The notes beneath the pieces are model-generated. The model saw only the letters and a list, made by a program, of their open reading frames with translations. It was not told where the DNA came from and searched no databases. This document shows, piece by piece, positions 10,780-22,626 of a DNA stretch of 64,000 bases. Position 1 is the first letter of the stretch. Every line of letters begins with the position of its first letter. The position numbers and the translations under genes were made by a program. The DNA is taken from positions 188,563-252,562 of the forward strand of contig JAVDOI010000185.1 of NCBI GenBank assembly GCA_032191485.1, given 5' to 3'. Origin of the DNA: Leptoclinus maculatus (taxonomy: Eukaryota; Chordata; Actinopteri; Perciformes; Stichaeidae).

Positions 10780-12097
10780 CGAAGGGGCCCCACACTCTAA
10801 CTACAAGGTATTTTTTAATAATTCCAAGGGGTTATTAACACTAAGAATGGTTTGCTCATATGAATAGAGTAAATATTATGTATATATTACTGGTTAATAG
10901 CAGATGAAGATGGAACACAGCTCCACTTTGAAAATGTCAAATTCGTATGGTGAAAAAGCACTATTATTCATAATACGATATTAAATGAGGCTCAGTAAAG
11001 CCTAGAACCACCCACCATCATAGCAAACGACAGCAGTAGTGAATAGAAACAGAATTTGAGTGAATTGAGTGAAGTATGCCAGAATTAGAGACATAAACGT
11101 ACGAGAGGTCACGAAAGGTCGTCATTTGAGAAACAGCCTCTCCAGCTGTTCCATTGTACTTTTACAACCTAAATAACTATATATTTAACTTCCTTTATCC
11201 TTCTACATGCACAATCTATCACATACAGCAGTTAGAAATCATTTTGGAGAGCTGGAACCGTCTCCAAAGCCTCTCCAGGCCGGCGACCTACGGGAGAATT
11301 GCGCAATAGCTGGTGTGTATTGCGCCGTTGTAGAGCTCCTGGTTCGTCAATTTTCATTTTTTTTGCTCTGTTCGCACGTGTCTGGTGTGGCCAATCGAAT
11401 GGCGTTAACAGATTTACCAGGAAGTCTTTAGTTTTCCGGAAAAATGCCGATCTACGCCGAGGACCCGGCGCGTAAAAGTCGCGAGACTGCCTCGCTGGAA
11501 TGTTGTCCCCGAGCTTATTTGACCCCCCTTTCTTTATTTCACAACTTTATTAGAACGGAAATGGGACAGAATGAGGTGAATCAGCGGTCAAAATGGAGTT
11601 TAAGGACACGGTTTGATGATTTTGCTTCAAAAACGTGAGTACCGACCCAGAATTTTTTTGGCAAAGTGATAGATGCTGGGGGCTGCTGTCCCCCGGTAAT
11701 GTTTGAAGCGTGTCCCGGAGAGGAAATCCGAGATATACGTTCGAAGCGTGATCGAATTGTTGCTAAATACCTAACTTTACCATGGACGGTTGAAAAACGA
11801 CTTTTGAGAGGCTGTTTCTGTTACGTGTCTCGGCCAAAATGAACGAGAAAAGTGTCGATATTTAGCACGAGGCTAGGAATGTTGTCGTAGATCGTGTTTT
11901 ATTGTGTTTTGAGTGTGTAAAGTGTTACACATGCTTCGATTCATGGGAGATTCTTCGTTCAAACGGTATGCTGCATTGTTGTGGAAATATTATATTTGTT
12001 ACTGAAAATTGCATTCTGCGGTTCAGCTGAACCGGAATTCGCCCTCCCCCGCCCCCACACCGACCCCCGAGGGCCGGTAGCGGTTGCATTGGGTTAA
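10780..12097 (-). mobile_element. Non-autonomous piggyBac-like element (copy A)
   Basis: About 1.3 kb matches 41033-42380 in inverted orientation over most of its length (for example the blocks around 11165-11290 and 41805-41945). The right edge reads GGGTTAA (TTAA at 12094-12097) and the inverted partner begins TTAACC. Both fit piggyBac TTAA targets with CC/GG termini. There is no transposase frame. Terminal sequences differ between the two copies, so the family assignment is inferred. Confidence 0.6.
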
Positions 12098-12857
12098 TAT
12101 CTGAGAATTCCAGATGAGAACGGTTAGCATACAGCCCTCAAATTGAAGAGTTACTGATTGCAATTTATTTCTGAATATTTGCAAGCATTTATCTATGATC
12201 AGTACTTGTTGATAAAATATTAAGAAACTGGTCTGGTTCTGCAAGAAACGATGTCATATCCTCTATTGCATATTTAGGCCTGTAATTTCTCATACATCCT
12301 CACTCCTCTGACGCATGCTTACTCATAATCTCCTTGCTGTCATTGTTTTTTTTAGTGCTGTCAATCGTGGTATCAGCTGGTCACATGTGATAGCACAGCG
12401 ACACACCTACGTTGTTAGACATCATCCTGTCTGCTGTTAAACGAGACTCTCTCAGACTTTAGTACGTTCATGTCAAACGATCTATTATGATGAAAAGTAT
12501 TTACTTTCTCTTGATTTACTTACTGTAGTATACTTTGTACTACAAGTGGACTATCGCATCACCTTTGTTCATGTAAACGCACCTCGTAGTTTTGTTGTAA
12601 TATGACCCGGCAAATTAACATAATGCTAAAGTTACATCCTTTGCATGTTTGTAGGAATCTGAACTGAGCTGTAGGATGTTGTTTCATTTAGCTAGCGATG
12701 GCTGCTGCCTGTCTGTTGTCCTGTGAGCACGCTTTGATCAGACAGAAATAGATGGGAGGGAAGGCGGGACAGAGCAGCCACTTGGAGCTGTCAATCATTG
12801 CCCACTTTAAACTCCCAATTTACGCAGGATACCGAACCACCGGTGCACAATACAAGG
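12098..12857. repeat. Duplicated block C (copy 1), twin of 33558-34317
   Basis: This block matches copy 2 at a constant offset of 21,460 with one substitution noticed (12678 G against 34138 C). It is non-coding. It ends in CAAGG, the target duplication of the transposon that follows. Confidence 0.95.
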
Positions 12858-14349
12858 CAGGGTATGAAACTAACTCAAAATCAGTACTAGTCCCAAGGAC
12901 TAGTAGGTTCATAAAACTACTAGTCCTGAGCAATCTTTACTAGTCCTTCATGATCTCCTTGCCCGTTGACCTGAATTCATCCAGAGATGAACAGAGTCGG
13001 AGGGGTCAAATTCTCCAATGGATGGTGTCTCCAGCAGCACCATCATACAGGGGTGGTACCTTAACAACACAACGACGCGTTTTGTCCGATGTGCCCGTGT
13101 TTTAGCAATGTCGCACCCCGTTGCATTATTTAGGCTCGTAGTGAAGATGAAGGTTAAGATCACGATTAAATACTGTACAGCAGTTCAAATTGCCAAGTTG
13201 AGGAATTCCGCTATGGAACGTACCGGCTAAAAATGTAGCTATATTCCGCCGTGGGGAGTAACAGCATGTCACCGTTGTCACCATGTCGCAGTTTAAGCAG
13301 TGAACGCTCAGAGCCCAAAACAATACGCAGTCTATGAATAAAGCAGGCATTTGTTCTAATTTTAGATGAAGTATTTTTGTTAGATCACACAAAGATATTG
13401 GGTGTTAGTTCATGTGCTGCAGTCATAAGAGCTTCACCATCTATATTTCTTCCCCGGACGAATCTTGGCGGACCGCTGGTGAAACTGAAAGAGAGGCCCG
13501 GCCTGATCGATGAATATAGTGCCTTTTGCATTGCGTAAACAAAAAATGATAATCGAAACAAAATAGTCTAATATCCTCAACAATTTTGGGAATAGTTGAA
13601 TGTTACTGTTAAAGTGACTGGGAAGGAATGTATAATTGTACTGGTTCATTACAAGTTGTGGCCACCAGGGGGCACCTATCAGAATGCACTCCAGACAAGA
13701 TGTTCCTTTGAGAGGTTTATTGACAGCAGTCAAACAAGCAAGTGTGTGGTTCTGAAACAGATATCCATGAAATAATAATTAGTAAAAACCTCTATTCAGC
13801 ATTGGTTCCAAATTAGGACATACAGGGACAGAATACAGGCAGCGATAAACATGTCCGCGACTCCTACAGTCGGCACTTAGCAAACAACGAACGAGCCGCT
13901 AAATATCAGACTAGATTGCCGTGTAAATGACACAATATAACCCTTATGATGAAATTAGACTAACACCAAACTTTACGTTTACTTACTGGTTGTTTACACG
14001 CACACAGTCTTGGAAGGTGAACTCCGAACATCCACATAAACTCTAATCTATTTACGGACACTGCCGTCATTTCGCGCCACTACCCTCGTCAGAGCCTTTT
14101 CACCAACTTAATACCGGTGATATTAGTCCGCGAGGGGCGTAGTGCGGTTTCTCCGAAACCCGTCAATAGAGGTCGTCCTTCGTCACAGTTACATTTACTT
14201 ATCGGGAAAGTCTTTTTCCGGACATAAATAACGAATAAAGCCTCTCAAATTTCACTCGCCATGAGGACTAGTGAGAATGATAATTTAGGTAGTCCCTCCA
14301 AAAATCCACTCGCCTCGGGCTAGCGGACTAGCGTTAGTTTCCGACCCTG
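12858..14349. mobile_element. 1.49-kb DNA transposon with 5-bp target duplication, absent from copy 2
   Basis: The ends are inverted repeats: CAGGGTATGAAACTAAC on the left, and on the right the complement of CAGGGTCGGAAACTAAC. CAAGG flanks both sides (12853-12857 and 14350-14354), and copy 2 holds a single CAAGG at 34313-34317, a clean empty site. Subterminal ACTAGTCC motifs recur near both ends. The termini are hAT-like, but the duplication is 5 bp rather than 8 bp. No transposase frame is seen, so the element is non-autonomous. Confidence 0.88.
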
Positions 14350-14745
14350 CAAGGTGCTGAGACTCTTTTGTGTTTGCTGACACGTTCCAGCTGGAAAGTG
14401 ACAGAAGTGTGGAGATTATTTCTGGTTGTATTTGAGTCCATGATGATATTGTGGGCTGGAAATAAACTTTTGACCAAATGTCTTGTGACAGTCTGTTGAG
14501 GAGAGTTAATCGATCCTCTGCTGTTAGAATGCATTTGAGCAGAAGAAAACAGAATAGGTTGCCACTTACCCTCAAATTGAATCTGTTCACTTTCCCCTTG
14601 AAGTTGTGTCATCTCCTAATCGGGCATGAATTGTTGTTGAATGGGTATGTTTGGTTAGAAATAACTAGTTACTTCTGGCTGCAGTCTTGTCTATTAAGGT
14701 TATTGTCAGTGAATTAATTCATTCTTCCTATTCTATTGTCTGTCT
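14350..14745. repeat. Duplicated block D (copy 1), twin of 34313-34708
   Basis: The offset is 19,963, with single-base differences such as AATAAAC against AATAAGC. Non-coding sequence leading into the polypyrimidine tract. Confidence 0.93.
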
Positions 14746-15700
14746 TTCTCCCTCCCAACCTCCCTGTCTGTCTTTCTCCCTCCCTCCCAACCTCCCTGTC
14801 TGTCTCCCTGTCTCCCTCCCTCCCTGTCTACCTCCCTCCCTCCCTGTCTTTCTCCCTGTCTACCTCCCTCCCTCCCTCCCTCCCCTGTCTTTCTCCCTCC
14901 CTCCCTCCCTGTCTCCCTGTCTGTCTCCCTCCCTGTCTGTCTCCCTCCCTCCCTGTCTCCCTGTCTGTCTCCCTCCCTGTCTTTCTCCCTCCCTCCCTGT
15001 CTGTCTCCCTCCCTCCCTGTATCCCCGTCTCCCTGTCCCCCTGTCTCCCTCCCTGTCCCCCTGTCTGTCTGTCTCCCTCCCTGTCTGTCTCCCTTCCTCC
15101 CTCCCTCCCTTTATCCCTCCCTGTCTCCCTCCCTCCCCTGTCTTTCTCCCTCCCTCCCTGTCTCCCTGTCTCCCTCCCTGTCTGTTTGTCTGTCTCCCTC
15201 CGTCTGTCTCCCTGCCTGTCTCCCTCCCTCCCTCCCTCCCTCCCTCCCTCCCTCCCTCTCTCTCTCTCCCTGTCTCCCTCCCTGTCTCCCTCCCCTCCCT
15301 GTCTCCCTGTCTGTCTCCCTTCCTCCCTCCCTCCCTTTATCCCTCCCTCCCCTGTCTTTCTCCCTCCCTCCCTGTCTCCCCGTATGTCTCCCTCCCTCCC
15401 CGTCTCCCTCCCTCCCTGTCTACCTCCCTCCCTCCCTGTCTTTCTCCCTGTCTCCCTCCCTCCCTCCCCTGTCTTTCTCCCTCCCTGTCTCCCTGTCTGT
15501 CTCCCTTCCTCCCTCCCTCCCTGTATCCCTCCCTCCCTCCCTGTCTTTCTCCCTCCCCTGTCTGTCTGTCTCCCTCCCTCCCTGTCTGTCTGTCTGTCTC
15601 CCTCCCTGTCTGTCTCCCTTCCTCCCTGTCTGTCTTTCTCCCTCCCTCCCTGTCTCCCTCCCTCCCTGTCTGTCTGTCTCCCTCCCTCCCTGTCTGTCTT
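14745..15700. repeat. Polypyrimidine CCCT/CTGT tract
   Basis: Nearly pure CT-strand sequence of mixed CCCT, CTGT and TTCT words. The very long open frames on both strands (Ser/Pro/Leu-rich on plus, Arg/Glu/Gly-rich on minus) are products of the low complexity. Confidence 0.97.
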
Positions 15701-16435
15701 TCTCTCTCCCAACCTCCCTGTCTGTCTTTCTCTCTCCCAACCTCCCTGTCTGTCTTTCTCCCTCCAACCTCCCTGTCTGTCTTCCCCCCCAACCTCCCTG
15801 TCTGTCTTCCTCCCTCCCTCCCAACCTCCCTGTCTGTCTGTCTGTCTCCCAACCTCCCTGTCTGTCTTTCTCTCTCCCAACCTCCCTCCCTGTCTGTCTG
15901 TCTGTCTCCCAACCTCCCTGTCTGTCTTTCTCTCTCCCAACCTCCCTCCCTGTCTGTCTGTCTGTCTCCCAACCTCCCTGTCTGTCTTTCTCTCTCCCAA
16001 CCTCCCTGTCTGTCTTTCTCTCTCCCAACCTCCCTGTCTGTCTGTCTGTCTGTCTCCCAACCTCCCTGTCTGTCTTTCTCCCTCCCAACCCCCCTGTCTG
16101 TCTTTCTCTCTCCCAACCCCCCTGTCTGTCTTTCTCTCTCCCAACCTCCCTGTCTGTCTTTTTCTCTCCCAACCTCCCTGTCTGTCTTTCTCCCAACCTC
16201 CCTGTCTGTCTTTTTCTCTCCCAACCTCCCTGTCTGTCTGTCTTTCTCTCTCCCAACCTCCCTGTCTGTCTGTCTTTCTCCCTCCCTCCCAACCTCCCTG
16301 TCTGTCTTTCTCTCTCCCAACCTCCCTGTCTCTCTTTCTCTCTCCCAACCTCCCTGTCTCTCTTTCTCCCTCCCAACCTCCCTGTCTGTCTTTCTCTCTC
16401 CCAACCTCCCTGTCTGTCATTCTCTCTCCCAACCT
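15700..16435. repeat. Minisatellite of about 28 bp
   Basis: The unit CCTCCCTGTCTGTCTTTCTC plus TCTCCCAA is repeated roughly 25 times, with length variants from extra CTGT words. It ends abruptly at the satellite junction near 16436. In copy 2 the corresponding CT tract instead runs into an exon acceptor at 35411. Confidence 0.92.
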
Positions 16436-16680
16436 CCCTATAATTGTCAGTGTTGATAGAGGGCGGTCAGTCTTCTTCCTGAAGTATGTCATCTGCCAGT
16501 CTGCGTTAGGGTACTTCCGGTGTCCGATGTAGGATGATGGGGTAAGATACTCTCACCAAACTCCTGTCGTGTAAACCAGTAGCATATCTGACCTGTAACA
16601 TTGGATTCAGAATAGATTTTGTCCGTTAGCACTTTTCGTAGTTTGGCTTAGTATGTTTGGTGCCACTATAATAATTTAAG
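16436..16680 (+). repeat. Isolated satellite unit head
   Basis: Matches the shared X/Y head (TGTTGATAGAGGGCGGTCAG through the ATAATTTAAGGAT end), then leaves the family at ggatccagcac. Confidence 0.9.
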
Positions 16681-17384
16681 GATCCAGCACGGACAGTTAC
16701 AGGAGTGAGAGATGAGCAGGTAAGGAAACATGAGAACACCAGGGCACACATGGAGAACTCTGTCAAGCTACATATTAGTCAAAGTGAACATCTTTTCTTC
16801 TCCATAGTTGTCCTCAGTCTCATCTGCTTAACTTGGTCATGGAGGCATCAACATTTAATTGAGATGGTAAATTAACAGAGAAAACTCATAGCTTATATGT
16901 ATGTGTGTGTTTTATATTATACTGAATATTATTATATGATATATGTTATACTGTATATATATATATTATACTGAATTCCCTGTGAGGGTGAGTAAAATAA
17001 GATGTCCTGACGTGTTTATAAGTGTTATTTACTGCTTTTTTTCGTGTTGGAATTAATGTTAAATATTTAACTGCAAAGTAGTAATGCGTGTTTGATATCT
17101 TTTCAGATCGTACTGTAAATGGGTCATAATGTGTTGAGTTTTGTGAAAACTGTGACATGGAGAACATGGTGATCGCTGAACTAGCAAATAGTGAATTCAT
17201 GAAAGAATTCATGAAAGAATTCATAAAATGCCATTGAGAATAGAATGGAATGCCGGATGGAACATGCATGTTCTCGAATAAATTAGAATGTTGACGTGTC
17301 ATCTGATGTGTCATAAAGACCTTTCATCTTGAAAGCAAACCACTGCTGTGTGTCCTTAGCTGTCCAGCTGACACATGACATCTA
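16681..17384. other. Unique spacer within the satellite edge
   Basis: AT-rich non-repeat DNA, including a small triple repeat of GAATTCATGAAA near 17190. No gene seen. Confidence 0.6.
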
Positions 17385-17683
17385 TTGCACTTCTGTCCAT
17401 CCTGGGAGAGGGATGGCAGGTTTCTATGGATCATCGTTATATCTGGACCCTGGTCTTGCCACTGCCGTAGTTCTGTCATATGCATGCTTAGATTCCATGG
17501 CTTCTTTTCTTGGACCAATGCTGATGGTGAGCGTTTGAACTGTCGGGGAGAGACAGTCGCGTCTCTTAAATCCTGCATGGTGAAATGTGCTGTGTTGGGC
17601 AATGCTGTCAGTGTTGATAGAGGGCGGTCAGTCTTCTTCCTGAAGTATGTCATCTGCCAGTCTGCGTTAGGGTACTTCCGGTG
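17385..17683 (+). repeat. Satellite X-unit tail with LINE-3'UTR-like segment
   Basis: Contains the X-specific tail (CCGTAGTTCTGTCATATGCA through GGGCAATGCTGTCAG). Just before it is a stretch also found in the 3' UTR of the L2-type LINE at 39420-39545 (ctattgcacttctgtccatc). This suggests the monomer partly derives from such a LINE tail. Confidence 0.8.
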
Positions 17684-18617
17684 TCCGATGTAGGATGATG
17701 GGGTAAGATACTCTCACCAAACTCCTGTCGTGTAAACCAGTAGCATATCTGACCTGTAACATTGGATTCAGAATAGATTTTGTCCGTTAGCACTTTTCGT
17801 AATTTGGCTTAGTAGGTTTGGTGCCACTATAATAATTTAAGGATTACCTAATCCCTCCTTGAATATCAAATCGTTAACATTGATTATTTACTTAGTAGAA
17901 TATGAAAGAACTTAGCTTACAGGAGAGAAAGGGAAATGTATACATCTTTATTTAAAAAATATAATGAATTAACATTTATTGTAGTCGTCATTATATACAT
18001 ATGAAATGTAACCTCTGCATTTAACCAATCTCTAGCATATTTAGCGCAGTGGTCTGGGTTTAGTGTCTTGCTCAGGTACACTTCAGCACAGGACATGTAG
18101 CAGCCAAGGATGGAACCCTCTCTACCCAATGAGCCACGGTATTTATCATCACACAGTTGTAAAAATTGGTTGTAGAATGGAAAAACAACAACTCCACAGA
18201 GGACAGCTGGACAGCTCTGAGGTAGGACGCAACATATTTGATGAACTGCATCAGATATGCTACTGGTTTACACGACAGGAGTTTGGTGCGAGTATCTTAC
18301 CACAGCATCCTACATCGGACACACCGGAAGCCTGAAGTGAGCTCTGAAGCAGACTGGTGCAGACTTCCTGCCCCCAGGTAGTAGCTGGCTTCTCGGAGCC
18401 AATGCTGACGGTGAGCGTTTGAACTGTGCGGAAGACTCAGTCGCGCTCTTGAGTCCTGCATGGTTATAGGTCGCTGTGTGGCTTATTGGTCTTTGTGTGG
18501 GGCAAGCCACAGGCTGCCGTCAGCAGAGTGTAAAGATGGTCGTCCAGTCTTCAATGCTACCTGGGGGAAGGAAGTCTGCACCAGTCTGCCTCAGAGCTCA
18601 CTTCAGGCTTCCAGTGT

Positions 18618-21600
18618 GTCCGATGTAGGATGATGGGGTAAGATACTCTCACCAAACTCCTGTCGTGTAAACCAGTAGCATATCTGACCTGTAACATTGG
18701 ATTCAGAATAGATTTTGTCCGTTAGCACTTTTCGTAATTTGGCTTAGTATGTTTGGTGCCACTAAATTAATTTAAGGATTACCTAATCCCTCCTTGAATA
18801 TCAAATCGTTAACATTGATTATTTACTGAGAGTTAAGTACAGTAAAACTTAGAGAGCTTTGCTTATAGGAGGGATATTTTGAAATACAGTATTTATAATC
18901 ATACAGTTGTAAAATAATTAACTAACTACCGGTATGTAAAATGTTGGGATTTACTCTAACATCGTTATATCTGGACCCTGGTCTTGCCGCTGCCGTAGTT
19001 CTGTCATATGCATGCTTAGATTCCATGGCTTCTTTTCTTGGACCAATGCTGACGGTGAGCGTTTGAACTGTCGGGGAGAGACAGTCGCGTCTCTTAAATC
19101 CTGCATGGTGAAATGTGCTGTGTTGGGCAATGCTGTCAGTGTTGATAGAGGGCGGTCAGTCTTCTTCCTGAAGTATGTCATCTGCCAGTCTGCGTTAGGG
19201 TACTTCCGATGTAGGATGATGGGGTAAGATACTCTCACCAAACTCCTGTCGTGTAAACCAGTAGCATATCTGACCTGTAACATTGGATTCAGAATAGATT
19301 TTGTCCGTTAGCACTTTTCGTAATTTGGCTTAGAATGTTTGGTGCCACTATAATAATTTAAGGATTACCTAATCCCTCCTTGAATATCAAATCGTTAACA
19401 TTGATTATTTACTGAGAGTTAAGTACAGTAAAACTTAGAGAGCTTTGCTTATAGGAGGGATATTTTGAAATACAGTATTTATAATCATACAGTTGTAAAA
19501 TAATTAACTAACTACCGGTATGTAAAATGTTGGGATTTACTCTAACATCGTTATATCTGGACCCTGGTCTTGCCGCTGCCGTAGTTCTGTCATATGCATG
19601 CTTAGATTCCATGGCTTCTTTTCTTGGACCAATGCTGACGGTGAGCGTTTGAACTGTCGGGGAGAGACAGTCGCGTCTCTTAAGTCCTGCATGGTGAAAT
19701 GTGCTGTGTTGGGCAATGCTGTCAGTGTTGATAGAGGGCGGTCAGTCTTCTTCCTGAAGTATGTCATCTGCCAGTCTGCGTTAGGGTACTTCCGGTGTCC
19801 GATGTAGGATGATGGGGTAAGATACTCTCACCAAACTCCTGTCGTGTAAACCAGTAGCATATCTGACCTGTAACATTGGATTCAGAATAGATTTTGTCCG
19901 TTAGCACTTTTCGTAATTTGGCTTAGTATGTTTGGTGCCACTATAATAATTTAAGGATTACCTAATCCCTCCTTGAATATCAAATCGTTAACATTGATTA
20001 TTTACTTAGTAGAATATGAAAGAACTTAGCTTACAGGAGAGAAAGGGAAATGTATACATCTTTATTTCAAAAATATAATGAATTAACATTTATTGTAGTC
20101 GTCATTATATACATATGAAATGTAACCTCTGCATTTAACCAATCTCTAGCATATTTAGCGCAGTGGGCTGGGTTTAGTGTCTTGCTCAGGTACACTTCAG
20201 CACAGGACATGTAGCAGCCAAGGATGGAACCCTCTCTACCCAATGAGCCACGGTATTTATCATCACACAGTTGTAAAAATTGGTTGTAGAATGGAAAAAT
20301 AACAACTCCACAGAGGACAGCTGGACAGCTCTGAGGCTCTGAGGTAGGACGCAACATATTTGATGAACTGCATCAGATATGCTACTGGTTTACACGACAG
20401 GAGTTTGGTGCGAGTATCTTACCACAGCATCCTACATCGGACACACCGGAAGCCTGAAGTGAGCTCTGAAGCAGACTGGTGCAGACTTCCTGCCCCCAGG
20501 TAGTAGCTGGCTTCTCGGAGCCAATGCTGACGGTGAGCGTTTGAACTGTGCGGAAGACTCAGTCGCGCTCTTGAGTCCTGCATGGTTATAGGTCGCTGTG
20601 TGGCTTATTGGTCTTTGTGTGGGGCAAGCCACAGGCTGCCGTCAGCAGAGTGTAAAGATGGTCGTCCAGTCTTCAATGCTACCTGGGGGAAGGAAGTCTG
20701 CACCAGTCTGCCTCAGAGCTCACTTCAGGCTTCCAGTGTGTCCGATGTAGGATGATGGGGTAAGATACTCTCACCAAACTCCTGTTGTGTAAACCAGTAG
20801 CATATCTGACCTGTAACATTGGATTCAGAATAGATTTTGTCCGTTAGCACTTTTCGTAATTTGGCTTAGAATGTTTGGTGCCACTATAATAATTTAAGGA
20901 TTACCTAATCCCTCCTTGAATATCAAATCGTTAACATTGATTATTTACTTAGTAGAATATGAAAGAACTTGGCTTACAGGAGAGAAAGGGAAATGTATAC
21001 ATCTTTATTTAAAAAATATAATGAATTCACATTTATTGTAGTCGTCATTATATACATATGAAATGTAACCTCTGCATTTAACCAATCTCTAGCATATTTA
21101 GCGCAGTGGGCTGGGTTTAGTGTCTTGCTCGGGTACACTTCAGCACAGGACATGTAGCAGCCAAGGATGGAACCCTCTCTACCCAATGAGCCACGGTATT
21201 TATCATCACACAGTTGTAAAAATTGGTTGTAGAATGGAAAAACAACAACTCCACAGAGGACAGCTGGACAGCTCTGAGGCTCTGAGGTAGGACGCAACAT
21301 ATTTGATGAACTGCATCAGATATGCTACTGGTTTACACGACAGGAGTTTGGTGCGAGTATCTTACCACAGCATCCTACATCGGACACACCGGAAGCCTGA
21401 AGTGAGCTCTGAAGCAGACTGGTGCAGACTTCCTGCCCCCAGGTAGTAGCTGGCTTCTCGGAGCCAATGCTGACGGTGAGCGTTTGAACTGTGCGGAAGA
21501 CTCAGTCGCGCTCTTGAGTCCTGCATGGTTATAGGTCGCTGTGTGGCTTATTGGTCTTTGTGTGGGGCAAGCCACAGGCTGCTGTCAGCAGAGTGTAAAG

Positions 21601-22626
21601 ATGGTCGTCCAGTCTTCAATGCTACCTGGGGGAAGGAAGTCTGCACCAGTCTGCCTCAGAGCTCACTTCAGGCTTCCAGTGTGTCCGATGTAGGATGATG
21701 GGGTAAGATACTCTCACCAAACTCCTGTCGTGTAAACCAGTAGCATATCTGACCTGTAACATTGGATTCAGAATAGATTTTGTCCGTTAGCACTTTTCGT
21801 AATTTGGCTTAGTAGGTTTGGTGCCACTATAATAATTTAAGGATTACCTAATCCCTCCTTGAATATCAAATCGTTAACATTGATTATTTACTTAGTAGAA
21901 TATGAAAGAACTTAGCTTACAGGAGAGAAAGGGAAATGTATACATCTTTATTTCAAAAATATAATGAATTAACATTTATTGTAGTCGTCATTATATACAT
22001 ATGAAATGTAACCTCTGCATTTAACCAATCTCTAGCATATTTAGCGCAGTGGGCTGGGTTTAGTGTCTTGCTCAGGTACACTTCAGCACAGGACATGTAG
22101 CAGCCAAGGATGGAACCCTCTCTACCCAATGAGCCACGGTATTTATCATCACACAGTTGTAAAAATTGGTTGTAGAATGGAAAAACAACAACTCCACAGA
22201 GGACAGCTGGACAGCTCTGAGGCTCTGAGGTAGGACGCAACATATTTGATGAACTGCATCAGATATGCTACTGGTTTACACGACAGGAGTTTGGTGCGAG
22301 TATCTTACCACAGCATCCTACATCGGACACACCGGAAGCCTGAAGTGAGCTCTGAAGCAGACTGGTGCAGACTTCCTGCCCCCAGGTAGTAGCTGGCTTC
22401 TCGGAGCCAATGCTGACTGTGAGCGTTTGAACTGTGCGGAAGACTCAGTCGCGCTCTTGAGTCCTGCATGGTTATAGGTCGCTGTGTGGCTTATTGGTCT
22501 TTGTGTGGGGCAAGCCACAGGCTGCCGTCAGCAGAGTGTAAAGATGGTCGTCCAGTCTTCAATGCTACCTGGGGGAAGGAAGTCTGCACCAGTCTGCCTC
22601 AGAGCTCACTTCAGGCTTCCAGTGTG
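18618..22626 (+). repeat. 4,008-bp higher-order repeat XXYYY, first copy
   Basis: Every landmark from 18310 to 21375 recurs 4,008 bp later (18310/22318, 18951/22959, 19537/23545, 20432/24440, 21375/25383). Unit-specific variants also recur, such as the X units that lack the usual GGTGTCC (19204 and 23212). The second copy runs XXYY and then passes into alternating X-Y. Confidence 0.93.
20373..20808. repeat. Long inverted repeat inside a Y unit (representative)
   Basis: The arm at 20373-20503 is the reverse complement of 20680-20808 with about five mismatches, separated by a spacer of about 176 bp. The second arm extends into the head of the next unit. The same arrangement recurs in every Y unit, so the array has a potential cruciform or hairpin roughly once per Y. 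Confidence 0.9.

Noticed and set aside
3180..12097. A single 8.9-kb TTAA-flanked piggyBac insertion in copy 1
   Set aside because: The left end has no CCC-type terminus, and the interval contains seven chrna1 exons that continue the exon shared by both copies. Copy 2 is therefore the deleted form.
14687..16532. Open frames of 550-600 codons on both strands (Ser/Pro/Leu-rich plus, Arg/Glu/Gly-rich minus), and similar ones at 34650-35595
   Set aside because: They are translations of low-complexity polypyrimidine DNA. Open frames on both strands with no domain or splice support are expected by chance.
20510..20670. Snorna-like or tRNA-like stem-loops in the Y core (for example GTGGCTT ... AAGCCAC)
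   Set aside because: Short stems only, with no box motifs or promoter elements I could place. Insufficient to call an RNA gene.
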